The notes: a model not told the origin generated them from the letters alone. DNA of 64,000 bases from Streptomyces sp. RPA4-2 (GCF_012273515.2 NZ_CP050975.2:1488001-1552000); one strand, 5' to 3'. Positions 17,460-26,765 are shown, counted from the stretch's first letter. A program made the numbers and translations.

Positions 17460-19364
17460 ATGCAGATTCAAGACCTTCCCTATCCAGACCCGGGTGTGCC
17501 GGACGCCCGTTCCGGCCCCCGATTCCTGCGGTGGCTCGGCCGGAATCAGCTGGGCGGCCAGTTCAAGGCCCTGGCCTGGGGACTGCTGCACTTCGTCGCC
17601 GTCGCCGGGCTTCCGTTCTGTGTGGGCCTGGCCGTGCAGGCCGTCGTCGACAGATCCGGCACACGGCTGGCTCTGACCGGTGGGCTGATGGCGCTGTGCG
17701 GTGCGGGCATCGCGCTGGGCGAAACCATGCTGCACCGGGCCGCGGTCACCAACTGGATCACCGCCGCCGCACGCGTCCAGCAGTTGCTGGCGCACAAGAC
17801 CGCCCAGCTCGGTTCGGCGCTGACCCAACGCGTCGCTGCCGGCGAGGTCGTCGCCGTCTCCACCGGCGACGTCGAGAAGATCGGCTGGTTCGTGGAGGCT
17901 CTGTCGCGGTTCGCGGCGGCCGCGCTGACCGTCGTCCTCGTCTGCGTCGGCCTGGTCGTCTACCAGCCGGACCTGGGCGTGATCGTCGCCGTGGGCGTGC
18001 CCGTCCTGGCGCTCGCCGTGCTGCCGCTGCTGCCCCGCGCCACCCGCCGCGCCGACTTCCAGCGGGAGAAGGCCGGACGCGCCACCGAACTGGCCTCGGA
18101 CACCGTCGCGGGTCTGCGCGTGCTGCGCGGCATCGGTGGCGAGGAACTCTTCCTCGACCGCTACCGCCGCGCGTCCCAGGAGGTCCGCCGGGCAGCCGTG
18201 CGCAGCGCCCGGATGTGGTCGCTGATCTCGGCCGTCCAGGTGCTGCTGCCCGGCCTGCTCATGATCGCCGTCATCTGGCACGGCGTGCACCTGGCCCGCG
18301 ACGGCCGGATCACGGTCGGCGAACTGGTCACCGTCTACAGCACGGTCATGCTGCTCACCTACCCGCTGCGGCACTTCGAGGAGATCGCCATGGCGTACTC
18401 CTTCTCCCGTCCGTCCGCCAAGCGCGCCGCCCGGGTGCTGGCCCTGGAACGGGCCACGGACAGTGGCGGGTCACGCTCGGCCGAGGTGCCGGGCGGCGAC
18501 CTGTACGACCCCGTCACCGGGCTTCTCGCGCCCGCGGGGCGGCTCACCGCCGTGGTCTGCGGCGACCCGGACGTGGCGGGCGTGCTCGCCGAGCGCCTGG
18601 GTGGCCATCCCTCCGTGGAGGGCACCTCGGTGCTCCTGGGAGGTGTACCGCTCGACGACCTGCCGCTCGGCTCCGCGAGGACGGCCGTCCTCGTCCAGGA
18701 CAAGGACCCGGTGCTGCTGTCCGGCTCGCTGCGCGAGCTGCTGGACGTGCCCTCCTCGGGTGGGGTGAGCGCCGCCGAGGCGCTGGCCGCCGCGCAGTGC
18801 GGCGACGTCCTGGACGCGCTGACGCAGGGCTCGCTGGACGCCGAGGACCCGATGGACGCCCGCATCACCGAGCGCGGACGCTCCCTGTCGGGCGGCCAGC
18901 GCCAGCGTCTGGCCCTGGCCCGGTCACTGGTCACCGACCCCGGCGTGCTGGTCCTGGACGAGCCGACCTCCGCGGTCGACTCGCACACCGAGGCCCGGAT
19001 CGCCGACGGTGTCCGCGCTCTGCGCGCCGGACGCACAACGGTCGTCTTCACCTCCTCACCGCTGCTCCTGGACCACGCGGACCGGGTCGTACTCGTCCAC
19101 GAGGGCTCGGTCGCGGCCGTCGGAGTACACCGCGAGCTGGTGCTCGGCGAACCGCGGTACAGGGCGGTGGTCACCCGCGAGACGGACGAGGAAGCCGCCT
19201 CCGACGGTGGACGGGCGGGCGTCGGGACAAGCGACGCGACGGCCGGGCTCGACAAGATCGACGAGCACGACGAGCACGACGAGCACGACGAGCTCGACAC
19301 GCTCGACGGGCTCGGCAGGAACAGCGAGATCGACGCACTGGAAGAAATCGAGGAAACCGCATGA
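17460..19364 (+). CDS. Heterodimeric ABC exporter, subunit A (degenerate Walker A, intact signature)
   Basis: The 634-aa half-exporter has a membrane domain (about residues 30-300) followed by an ATPase-like domain. The Walker A position reads VVCGDPDVAGVLAERL (from residue 365), so the P-loop lysine is missing. The switch-histidine position reads VVFTSSPLLLDHAD, with no His. By contrast the signature LSGGQRQRLALARSL (from residue 476) and Walker B VLVLDEPTSAVD are intact. The C-terminus ends in an acidic tail with Asp-Glu-His repeats. The start at 17460 gives a normal-length protein, but the ribosome-binding site is weak. It overlaps the next gene by ATGA. It almost certainly works only with that partner. 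Confidence 0.88.
   Translation: MQIQDLPYPDPGVPDARSGPRFLRWLGRNQLGGQFKALAWGLLHFVAVAGLPFCVGLAVQAVVDRSGTRLALTGGLMALCGAGIALGETMLHRAAVTNWITAAARVQQLLAHKTAQLGSALTQRVAAGEVVAVSTGDVEKIGWFVEALSRFAAAALTVVLVCVGLVVYQPDLGVIVAVGVPVLALAVLPLLPRATRRADFQREKAGRATELASDTVAGLRVLRGIGGEELFLDRYRRASQEVRRAAVRSARMWSLISAVQVLLPGLLMIAVIWHGVHLARDGRITVGELVTVYSTVMLLTYPLRHFEEIAMAYSFSRPSAKRAARVLALERATDSGGSRSAEVPGGDLYDPVTGLLAPAGRLTAVVCGDPDVAGVLAERLGGHPSVEGTSVLLGGVPLDDLPLGSARTAVLVQDKDPVLLSGSLRELLDVPSSGGVSAAEALAAAQCGDVLDALTQGSLDAEDPMDARITERGRSLSGGQRQRLALARSLVTDPGVLVLDEPTSAVDSHTEARIADGVRALRAGRTTVVFTSSPLLLDHADRVVLVHEGSVAAVGVHRELVLGEPRYRAVVTRETDEEAASDGGRAGVGTSDATAGLDKIDEHDEHDEHDELDTLDGLGRNSEIDALEEIEETA
19260..19295 (+). repeat. 9-bp tandem repeat in the 3' end of exporter subunit A
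   Basis: GACGAGCAC occurs three times in a row (19260-19286), followed by the variant GACGAGCTC. It is in frame and encodes an Asp-Glu-His tail. It looks like slippage expansion in a disordered acidic C-terminus. Confidence 0.8.
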
Positions 19365-21142
19365 TCGGCGTGGCGCCACCGGCGTACGACCCGGCGGCCC
19401 CGACGACGGCGAACACCCTGCCCGTCGGCGCCGCCGCGACCGTACGCGCCTACATCACCGAACTCTTCCAACGGCACCGCCGGGCCTTCCTGCTGCTCGT
19501 CACCGTCAACACGGTGGCCGTGGTGGCCTCGATGGCCGGGCCCTATCTGCTGGGCGCGATCGTCGAGCGGGTCTCGGACCATGCGCGGGATCTCCACCTG
19601 GTACGCACCTCCGCGCTGTTCCTCACCGCGCTCGTCATCCAGGCCGTGTTCGTGCGCGAGGTCCGGCTGCGCGGCGCCATGCTCGGCGAACGCATGCTCG
19701 CCGACCTGCGCGAGGACTTCCTCATCCGGTCGGTCGGGCTGCCGCCGGGCGTGCTGGAACGGGCCGGCACGGGCGACCTGCTGTCCCGTATCACCACCGA
19801 CATCGACCGGCTCGCCAATGCCATGCGCGAAGCCGTGCCCCAGCTCGCCATCGGCGTGGTGTGGGTCGTGCTGCTCCTCGGCGGGCTGGCCGTCACCGCA
19901 CCTCCCCTCGCGCCCGCGGTCCTGGTCGCCGTCCCCCTCCTGGTCGTCGGCTGCCGCTGGTACTTCAAGCGTGCCCCGGCCGCCTACCGCTCGGAGGCGG
20001 CCGGTTACGCCGCCGTCGCCGCCGCCCTCGCCGAGACGGTGGACGCCGGACGCACCGTCGAGGCGCACCGCCTGGGCCAGCGCCGCATCGACCTCTCCGA
20101 GCGCCGCATCAAGGAGTGGACGGCCTGGGAGCGCTACACCCTGTGGTTGCGCTCGGTGCTCTTCCCCATCGTCAACCTCACCCATGTCACGGTCCTCTGT
20201 TCGGTCCTCATGATCGGCGGGGTCTTCGTCCTCCAGGGCTGGATCGACGTGGGTCAGCTGACGACGGGCGCGCTCATCGCCCAGATGCTGGTCGACCCGG
20301 TGGGCCTGATCCTGCGCTGGTACGACGAGCTGCAGGTCGCCCAGGTCTCGCTCGCACGGCTGGTCGGCGTCCGCGACATCGAACCGGCCGCCGGCGATCC
20401 GGAGGTGAGGCCGGACGGGCGCGACGTGCACGCGGACGAGGTCCGGTTCGGCTACCGCGCCGGCGTGGACGTGCTGCGGAAGGTCTCCCTGGAGGTCGCG
20501 CCGGGCACCCGCCTCGCGCTGGTCGGCCCGTCCGGTGCGGGCAAGTCCACCCTGGGAAGGCTGCTCGCCGGGATCTACGCCCCCAGAGCCGGCCACGTCA
20601 CGCTCGGCGGCGCCGAACTCTCGCGGATGCCCGCGGAGGCCGTCCGGACCCACGTGGCCCTGGTCAACCAGGAGCACCACGTCTTCGTGGGCTCCCTGCG
20701 TGACAATCTGCTGCTCGCCCGGACGGGAGCGGCCGACGCAGAACTGTGGGCGGCCCTGGGCGCGGTCGACGCCGAGGGCTGGGCACAGGCTCTGAGCGAC
20801 GGTCTGGACACCGAGGTCGGTTCGGGCGGCCTGGCGCTCACCCCGGCGCAGGCCCAGCAGATCGCGCTGGCCCGGCTGGTCCTCGCCGATCCGCACACGC
20901 TGGTGCTGGACGAGGCGACCTCGCTCCTCGACCCGCGCGCGGCCCGCCATCTGGAACGCTCGCTGGCGCGCGTGCTCGACGGTCGCACCGTCGTCGCCAT
21001 CGCCCACCGGCTGCACACCGCCCACGACGCGGATGTCATCGCCGTCGTGGAGAACGGCCGGATCAGTGAGCTGGGCAGCCACGACGACCTGGTCGCCGCG
21101 GACGGCGCCTACGCGGCTTTGTGGAGGTCCTGGCACGGATGA
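19361..21142 (+). CDS. Heterodimeric ABC exporter, subunit B (intact Walker A, degenerate signature)
   Basis: The 593-aa partner of the preceding gene starts inside its stop codon (ATGA). A six-helix membrane domain is followed by an ATPase domain with intact Walker A GPSGAGKST (residues 389-397, Lys395), Walker B LVLDEATSLLD and switch histidine VAIAHRLHTAHD. The signature is abnormal: LTPAQAQQIALARLV (from residue 493) replaces LSGGQ. With subunit A, one full ATP site can form (P-loop, Glu and His from B; LSGGQ from A) while the other is doubly degenerate. This matches asymmetric exporters such as TAP or BmrCD. The substrate is unknown. Confidence 0.9.
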   Translation: MIGVAPPAYDPAAPTTANTLPVGAAATVRAYITELFQRHRRAFLLLVTVNTVAVVASMAGPYLLGAIVERVSDHARDLHLVRTSALFLTALVIQAVFVREVRLRGAMLGERMLADLREDFLIRSVGLPPGVLERAGTGDLLSRITTDIDRLANAMREAVPQLAIGVVWVVLLLGGLAVTAPPLAPAVLVAVPLLVVGCRWYFKRAPAAYRSEAAGYAAVAAALAETVDAGRTVEAHRLGQRRIDLSERRIKEWTAWERYTLWLRSVLFPIVNLTHVTVLCSVLMIGGVFVLQGWIDVGQLTTGALIAQMLVDPVGLILRWYDELQVAQVSLARLVGVRDIEPAAGDPEVRPDGRDVHADEVRFGYRAGVDVLRKVSLEVAPGTRLALVGPSGAGKSTLGRLLAGIYAPRAGHVTLGGAELSRMPAEAVRTHVALVNQEHHVFVGSLRDNLLLARTGAADAELWAALGAVDAEGWAQALSDGLDTEVGSGGLALTPAQAQQIALARLVLADPHTLVLDEATSLLDPRAARHLERSLARVLDGRTVVAIAHRLHTAHDADVIAVVENGRISELGSHDDLVAADGAYAALWRSWHG

Positions 21143-21472
21143 GGTGATCCCGACCGACCGGCGCGGCACGGATGCGCGGGCCGCGCCGGTCCGGTCAGGG
21201 GCGCAGGCGTGGACCCCGGTGGAGCGGCCGGCGCCGGTCCCGCGGGGCCCGCGCACCGGTGTCCTGGTCCTCGCCGCGTGCACGGGTCCGTCCCACGTCG
21301 GAGCCTGTGGCGTTGCGCGGTGCCGAACCGGGGTGGAAGGCTGGATGTCGGCACCGATTCGGGGAGCGACCGGGAACCACCCGGTTCGCGCGGGGCGGGG
21401 CCGGTGTCCAGTGACCGTGCCCGCCGTCGAGCGTGGTGGGACCGGGCTCACCCGCATTACCTGGAGGTACCC
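21143..21472. other. Intergenic region upstream of the DUF5709 gene
   Basis: This stretch of 330 very GC-rich bases lies between the exporter and the DUF5709 gene. No open frame looks real and no RNA gene is recognised. It presumably carries the exporter terminator and the DUF5709 promoter, but I cannot point to clear -35/-10 boxes. Confidence 0.4.
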
Positions 21473-21943
21473 GTGGAGAGCGCCGACGGATGGGGAGACG
21501 ACGTCTACCAGCCTGACGGATCGGAGGTGCAGGACGACGCGGGGCTGCTCGACGTCGAGGACACCCTGGACTCCGACGGTGTGGGTGACCCACTCGACCG
21601 TGGCTGGTCCCCGCCGGAGCGCCCGTGGGCGGTGGAGCACTCCGGGGTGACCGCCTCCGAGCGCAGGCACGGCGAGACCTTGGACCAGCGCCTCGCGGAA
21701 GAGCTGCCCGAGGTCACGGAGCCCGGCGGCGACGGTATCGGGGACTACCAGGACGGGGACGGCGAGCCCCTGGACAACGAGGTGGGCACCGCCCGCTCCG
21801 GCCGTCTCGTCGCCCCTGCCGAAGGAGCGCACGAGGACGGGGAGAGCGGGCTGATCGCCACCGACGTCGGCATCGACGGCGCCGCTTCCTCGGCCGAGGA
21901 AGCCGCGATGCACATCGTCGACGAGGACACCCTGTCCGGCTGA
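21473..21943 (+). CDS. DUF5709 family protein
   Basis: The 156-aa strongly acidic protein starts at a GTG 7 nt after GGAGG. It has the DUF5709 pattern: WGDDVYQPDG, LDVEDTLDSDGVGDPLDRGW, then WSPPERP, HGETLDQRLAEE, and a final SAEEAAMHIVDED. It has no signal peptide or membrane helix. The family is restricted to actinobacteria and its function is unknown. It is followed by a perfect hairpin and then the L31 gene. Confidence 0.8.
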   Translation: MESADGWGDDVYQPDGSEVQDDAGLLDVEDTLDSDGVGDPLDRGWSPPERPWAVEHSGVTASERRHGETLDQRLAEELPEVTEPGGDGIGDYQDGDGEPLDNEVGTARSGRLVAPAEGAHEDGESGLIATDVGIDGAASSAEEAAMHIVDEDTLSG

Positions 21944-21963
21944 GCGGGCCCTCCCCGGCCCGC
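21944..21963 (+). terminator. Hairpin directly after the DUF5709 stop
   Basis: GCGGGCC (21944-21950), loop CTCCCC and GGCCCGC (21957-21963) form a perfect 7-bp stem starting at the base after the stop codon. It could end the DUF5709 transcript. It also lies in the 5' leader of the L31 gene, 22 nt before its ATG, so it may modulate readthrough into it. Confidence 0.5.
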
Positions 21964-21985
21964 CCTTCCCACGCGAGGAGATCCC

Positions 21986-22261
21986 ATGCAGCAGGAGAAG
22001 CAGCCCGACTACCACGCTGTGGTCTTCCGGGACCGGGCCGCCGGATTCGCCTTCCTCACCCGCTCCACGGCGACGAGCGAGCGGACCATCGAGTGGGACG
22101 ACGGCGAGACCTACCCGGTCGTCGACGTCGAGATCTCCTCGGAGAGCCACCCCTTCTACACCGGCAAGGCCCGGACGGTGGACTCGGAGGGCAGGATCGC
22201 GCAGTTCGAGAAACGCTACGGAAGCTCGGGACCGGCCGGGGACGAGAAGGACACGGCGTGA
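21986..22261 (+). CDS. rpmE2: Type B 50S ribosomal protein L31
   Basis: The 91-aa protein has the type-B L31 pattern: Q(E)[23 protein letters not shown], then [19 protein letters not shown], then [10 protein letters not shown]. It lacks the CxxC zinc-binding cysteines of type A L31. Zinc-free copies replace the zinc form during zinc shortage and are usually Zur-repressed in Streptomyces. Here only 42 bp separate it from the DUF5709 stop, and no Zur-type AT-rich palindrome is visible there. The ribosome-binding site is GAGGAG. Expression may depend on the DUF5709 promoter. Confidence 0.92.
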   Translation: MQQEKQPDYHAVVFRDRAAGFAFLTRSTATSERTIEWDDGETYPVVDVEISSESHPFYTGKARTVDSEGRIAQFEKRYGSSGPAGDEKDTA

Positions 22262-22298
22262 GGCCCTGAGACCGTCGCCGCCGACCGCCCGCGCACCA

Positions 22299-22394
22299 CA
22301 TCCGACGGGTACGGGAGCACCGTGTCCACCGGGCACGGGACCGTCGCAACCCACGGGTACGGGAGCACCGCATCCGACGGGTGCGGGAGCGCCG
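22299..22394. repeat. Four tandem 24-bp repeats between convergent genes
   Basis: Units at 22299, 22323, 22347 and 22371 share the core ACGGGTACGGGAGCACCG with a few substitutions; units 1 and 4 are closest. They fill most of the 164-bp gap between the stops of rpmE2 and the YdjM-like gene. On the minus strand a non-genic frame would read an eight-residue repeat. They look like a minisatellite rather than a regulatory array. Confidence 0.75.
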
Positions 22395-22425
22395 TCGTCG
22401 CCGGACGCGGCGCACGCCCGGCCGG

Positions 22426-23220
22426 TCAGATGAAGTTGAGCGCCGCCGCGCAGCCCACCCCGCCCAGCAGCATGAACACCGGCATCAGCACCTTGAGCTC
22501 CACCCAGCTGCCGGCCCGGAAACGCATCACCTTGGGCGGCCCGATCGGGTACCACCGCTTGCGGCCGAGCGGGATCGGCCACAGGATCGGGCAGCCGGAC
22601 ACCGTCAGCGCGTCCCCGATGTCGTGCACCAGGGCGCCCAGCACGATCGGCAGGCCGAGCCACAGGTACTCCTGGCCGGGCGCGGTGAACAGCCAGTCCG
22701 AGCCGTTGCCCGGCTTGTCCAGGATCCCGGCGAGGATCCACGCGCTCGTCGCGGCCAGCAGCCAGACCAGGACGTCGCTGCTGGACCCGCGCGCGGCCCG
22801 CCACAGCAGCCCCTCGATCGCGAGCACCATGTGCACGAACAGGAGCGCCAGGACCGCCCAGCGCCCACCGGTGATCGCCAGCAGCGAGGACCCCGCACCG
22901 ATGGCCACCGCCCACAGCCAGGTGTGCGTCAGCGTGCGATGGCCACCGGAGCGCCGCGGGTCGCCGGCCTTGCGTGTCGACTTGTAGACCGCGTACGAGA
23001 GCTTGTCGACGATCTCGCACAGACCTCGTGAGATCGGCCCGAAGGCCCGCGAGATGGTCGCCGCCTTGTGGTCCAGGTCGGGGGCGAGCGCGGCCCCCGC
23101 GCAGATCAGGGCCCCGACGAGGAGAACCGGCCAGGGCATGGTGTGACCGGTGGCCGCGGCCGCCGCCCCGACACCGAGCCAGGCCGCGGCCCCCGACAGT
23201 GAGTGTGCTGGTCCCATCAT
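22426..23220 (-). CDS. YdjM/DUF457-family membrane-bound metal-dependent hydrolase
   Basis: The 264-aa membrane protein starts at a tandem ATG-ATG behind GGGGAA. It carries MMGPAHSLSGAA near the start, APDLDHKAATISRAFGP, and GGHRTLTHTW, the conserved Asp/His residues of this family that suggest a metal site at the membrane face. About six to seven hydrophobic segments follow. The E. coli relative YdjM is a LexA-regulated inner-membrane protein. It is divergent from the RNA helicase gene. The biochemical activity is unproven for the family. Confidence 0.8.
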   Translation of the reverse strand: MMGPAHSLSGAAAWLGVGAAAAATGHTMPWPVLLVGALICAGAALAPDLDHKAATISRAFGPISRGLCEIVDKLSYAVYKSTRKAGDPRRSGGHRTLTHTWLWAVAIGAGSSLLAITGGRWAVLALLFVHMVLAIEGLLWRAARGSSSDVLVWLLAATSAWILAGILDKPGNGSDWLFTAPGQEYLWLGLPIVLGALVHDIGDALTVSGCPILWPIPLGRKRWYPIGPPKVMRFRAGSWVELKVLMPVFMLLGGVGCAAALNFI

Positions 23221-23365
23221 GGCCGTTCCCCGCCCCATTCCACTTGTACCGCTGTCCAGTTGCCCGCGTACGGTGACGCTTCGCCGGCGCCACAGCGTAA
23301 CGTTCGTGATCTTCGGCCGGACATCCGATTCCCCCATCGGGCAGGTCGACAGGCAAGATGGGGGC

Positions 23366-25879
23366 GTGACCCTTATCGATCAGCTGCCGCAGACCGCAGA
23401 TCCCGACGCCCTCTACGAAGCCTTCGAGTCGTGGGCCGGGGAACGCGGTCTCACGCTCTATCCCCACCAGGAGGAGGCGCTGATCGAGGTGGTCTCGGGG
23501 GCGAACGTGATCGTCTCGACCCCCACCGGCTCGGGGAAGAGCATGATCGCCGCGGGTGCGCACTTCGCCGCGCTCGCCCGGGACGAGGTCACCTTCTACA
23601 CGGCACCGATCAAGGCGCTCGTGTCGGAGAAGTTCTTCGAGCTGTGCAAGATCTTCGGCACCGAGAACGTGGGCATGCTCACCGGTGACGCCTCCGTCAA
23701 CGCCGACGCGCCCGTCATCTGCTGTACCGCCGAGGTGCTGGCGTCCATCGCGCTGCGGGACGGCAAGCACGCCGATGTCGGCCAGGTCGTGATGGACGAG
23801 TTCCACTTCTACGCGGAGGGCGACCGCGGCTGGGCGTGGCAGATCCCGATCCTGGAACTGCCCCAGGCGCAGTTCATCCTGATGTCGGCGACGCTCGGCG
23901 ATATGTCGATGTTCGAGAAGGACCTCACCCGGCGCACCGGCCGCCCCACGTCGGTGGTCCGCTCGGCGACCCGGCCCGTGCCTCTCTCCTACGAGTACGT
24001 GCTGACTCCGCTGACGGAGACGCTCACCGAACTGCTCGCGACCAGGCAGGCCCCGGTCTACATCGTCCACTTCACCCAGGCGCAGGCCGTGGAGCGGGCG
24101 CAGGCGCTGATGAGCATCAACATGTGCACCCGGGAGGAGAAGGACCAGATCGCCGATCTGATCGGCAACTTCCGGTTCACCACCAAGTTCGGCCAGAACC
24201 TCTCCCGCTACGTACGCCACGGGATCGGTGTCCATCACGCCGGCATGCTGCCCAAGTACCGTCGGCTGGTCGAGAAGCTGGCCCAGGCCGGCCTGCTGAA
24301 GGTCATCTGCGGCACGGACACCCTTGGCGTGGGTGTCAACGTCCCCATCCGCACCGTGCTGTTCACCGCGCTGACGAAGTACGACGGCAATCGCGTACGT
24401 ACGCTGCGCGCCCGCGAGTTCCACCAGATCGCGGGGCGCGCCGGACGGGCGGGCTTCGACACGGCGGGGTACGTCGTCGCTCAGGCCCCCGAGCACGTGA
24501 TCGAGAACGAGAAGTCCCTCGCCAAGGCCGGCGACGACCCGAAGAAGCGTCGCAAGGTGGTGCGCAAGAAGGCTCCCGAGGGCTTCGTCGGGTGGACGGA
24601 CAACACCTTCGAGAAGCTCATCTCCTCCGATCCCGAGCCGCTCACCTCCCGCTTCCGGGTGACCCACACGATGCTTCTGTCGGTCATCGCCCGGCCCGGG
24701 AACGCCTTCGAGGCGATGCGGCATCTGCTGGAGGACAACCACGAGCCGCGCAAGCAGCAGTTGCGGCACATCCGGCGGGCGATCGCGATCTACCGCTCGC
24801 TCCTCGACGGCGGCATCGTCGAGAAGCTGGACACGCCGGACTCCGAGGGCCGCATCGTGCGTCTCACCGTCGACCTGCAGCAGGACTTCGCGCTCAACCA
24901 GCCGCTGTCGACGTTCGCGCTCGCCGCGTTCGACCTCCTGGACCCCGAGTCCCCGTCCTACGCCCTGGACATGGTCTCCGTCGTGGAATCCACGCTGGAC
25001 GACCCGCGGCAGATCCTCGCCGCCCAGCAGAACAAGGCGCGGGGCGAGGCCGTGGCCGCGATGAAGGCGGACGGCGTCGAGTACGAGGAGCGCATGGAGC
25101 GGCTCCAGGACGTCTCGTACCCCAAGCCGATGGAGGAGTTGCTCTTCCACGCCTACAACACCTACCGCAAGAGCCACCCGTGGGTTGGCGACCATCCGCT
25201 GTCGCCGAAGTCCGTGATCCGCGACATGTACGAACGCGCCATGTCCTTCACCGAGTTCGTCTCCTTCTACGAGCTCGCGCGCACCGAGGGCATCGTCCTG
25301 CGCTACCTGGCCAGCGCCTACAAGGCCCTGGAACACACCGTCCCGGACGACCTCAAGTCCGAGGACCTGGAGGATCTGATCGCCTGGCTGGGCGAGTTGG
25401 TGCGCCAGGTCGACTCCAGCCTGCTGGACGAGTGGGAGCAGCTCGCCAACCCGGAGGTGATGACGGCCGAGGAGGCTCAGGAGAAGGCCGACCAGGTCAA
25501 GCCGGTCACCGCGAACGCCCGCGCCTTCCGCGTCCTCGTCCGGAACGCGATGTTCCGCCGCGTCGAACTCGCCGCGCTCGACAACGTCCACGAGCTGGGC
25601 GCGCTGGATGCCGACGCCGGCTGGGACGCCGACGCCTGGGGTGAGGCGATGGACAAGTACTGGGACGAGTACGAGGACCTCGGCACCGGCCCCGACGCCC
25701 GCGGTCCCAAGCTGCTGTCCATCGTGGAGGAGCCGCAGAACAGCCTGTGGCGCGTCCGTCAGACCTTCGCCGACCCGAACGGCGACCACGACTGGGGCAT
25801 CAGCGCGGAGGTCGACCTCACGGCGTCCGACGCGGAGGGCCGTGCCGTCGTCAAGGTCACCGACGTCGGCCAGTTGTGA
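23366..25879 (+). CDS. DEAD/DEAH-box RNA helicase with C-terminal DUF3516
   Basis: The 837-aa superfamily-2 helicase has motif I STPTGSGKS, motif II DEFHFYAEG, motif III SATLGD and the helicase-C motifs HHAGMLPKYRRLVE and HQIAGRAGRAG. A helical DUF3516 domain makes up the last roughly 350 residues. It resembles Ski2/Mtr4-type RNA helicases found across actinobacteria and is probably involved in RNA processing or decay. The start is a GTG at 23366 with GATGGGG upstream. A tesB-type gene follows 19 bp downstream and may be cotranscribed. Confidence 0.9.
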   Translation: MTLIDQLPQTADPDALYEAFESWAGERGLTLYPHQEEALIEVVSGANVIVSTPTGSGKSMIAAGAHFAALARDEVTFYTAPIKALVSEKFFELCKIFGTENVGMLTGDASVNADAPVICCTAEVLASIALRDGKHADVGQVVMDEFHFYAEGDRGWAWQIPILELPQAQFILMSATLGDMSMFEKDLTRRTGRPTSVVRSATRPVPLSYEYVLTPLTETLTELLATRQAPVYIVHFTQAQAVERAQALMSINMCTREEKDQIADLIGNFRFTTKFGQNLSRYVRHGIGVHHAGMLPKYRRLVEKLAQAGLLKVICGTDTLGVGVNVPIRTVLFTALTKYDGNRVRTLRAREFHQIAGRAGRAGFDTAGYVVAQAPEHVIENEKSLAKAGDDPKKRRKVVRKKAPEGFVGWTDNTFEKLISSDPEPLTSRFRVTHTMLLSVIARPGNAFEAMRHLLEDNHEPRKQQLRHIRRAIAIYRSLLDGGIVEKLDTPDSEGRIVRLTVDLQQDFALNQPLSTFALAAFDLLDPESPSYALDMVSVVESTLDDPRQILAAQQNKARGEAVAAMKADGVEYEERMERLQDVSYPKPMEELLFHAYNTYRKSHPWVGDHPLSPKSVIRDMYERAMSFTEFVSFYELARTEGIVLRYLASAYKALEHTVPDDLKSEDLEDLIAWLGELVRQVDSSLLDEWEQLANPEVMTAEEAQEKADQVKPVTANARAFRVLVRNAMFRRVELAALDNVHELGALDADAGWDADAWGEAMDKYWDEYEDLGTGPDARGPKLLSIVEEPQNSLWRVRQTFADPNGDHDWGISAEVDLTASDAEGRAVVKVTDVGQL

Positions 25880-25898
25880 GCACAGGAGAATCCCCCGC

Positions 25899-26765
25899 AT
25901 GACGAACCCAGCCGAGAGACTCGTCGACCTGCTCGACCTCGAGAAGATCGAGGTCAACATCTTCCGCGGCCGCAGCCCGGACGAGTCGCTGCAGCGTGTC
26001 TTCGGTGGCCAGGTGGCGGGCCAGGCGCTGGTCGCCGCCGGGCGCACCACGGAGGGCGACCGACCGGTGCACTCGCTGCACGCGTACTTCCTGCGTCCGG
26101 GCAGGCCGGGCGTGCCGATCGTGTACCAGGTCGAACGGGTCCGGGACGGGCGCTCTTTCACCACGCGTCGTGTCACCGCCGTGCAGCAGGGACGCACGAT
26201 CTTCAATCTGACCGCCTCCTTTCACAAGCCTGAGGAAGGGACCTTCGAGCACCAGCTGCCGCCGGCTCGCGAAGTCCCCGACCCCGAGTCCCTGCCGACG
26301 CTGCCGCAGGAGATCACCAGGCATCTGGGCACGCTTCCGGAGGCGTTGGAACGCATGGCACGCCGCCAGCCGTTCGACATCCGGTACGTGGACCGGCTGC
26401 GCTGGACGCCGAACGAGATCAAGGACGCGGAACCGCGCAGCGCGGTGTGGATGCGGGCCGTGGGACCGCTGGGCGACGATCCGCTCGTGCACACATGCGC
26501 CCTCACGTACGCGAGTGACATGACGCTCCTGGACGCCGTCCGCATCCCCGTGGAGCCGCTGTGGGGTCCGCGGGGCTTCGACATGGCCTCCCTCGACCAC
26601 GCCATGTGGTTCCACCGGCCGTTCCGGGCGGACGAGTGGTTCCTGTATGACCAGGAGTCGCCCATCGCGACCGGCGGGCGAGGACTGGCCCGCGGACGCA
26701 TCTACGACCTGAAGGGACGCCTGCTCGTCTCCGTCGTCCAGGAAGGCCTGTTCCGGGCGCTGTGA
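25899..26765 (+). CDS. tesB: Acyl-CoA thioesterase II
   Basis: The 288-aa double-hotdog enzyme hydrolyses acyl-CoA to free acid and CoA. The hallmarks are IFRGRSPDESLQRVFGGQVAGQA, HSLHAYFLRPGRPGVPI, the second-domain LDHAMWFHRPFRADEW and LARGRIYDLKGRLLVSV. The catalytic Asp, Thr and Gln positions of TesB fall in ASLDHAMWFH and nearby. AGGAG precedes the ATG at 25899. It follows the helicase gene closely, an arrangement with no obvious functional link. Confidence 0.93.
   Translation: MTNPAERLVDLLDLEKIEVNIFRGRSPDESLQRVFGGQVAGQALVAAGRTTEGDRPVHSLHAYFLRPGRPGVPIVYQVERVRDGRSFTTRRVTAVQQGRTIFNLTASFHKPEEGTFEHQLPPAREVPDPESLPTLPQEITRHLGTLPEALERMARRQPFDIRYVDRLRWTPNEIKDAEPRSAVWMRAVGPLGDDPLVHTCALTYASDMTLLDAVRIPVEPLWGPRGFDMASLDHAMWFHRPFRADEWFLYDQESPIATGGRGLARGRIYDLKGRLLVSVVQEGLFRAL

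Noticed and set aside
22299..22394. CRISPR array
   Set aside because: The 24-bp units are directly adjacent with no unique spacers and no cas genes are present. It is a plain tandem repeat.
18359..26206. Very long open frame on the minus strand across several genes
   Set aside because: It is antisense to the exporter, helicase and other clear genes and has no domain. Such frames arise from the high GC3 bias of Streptomyces.
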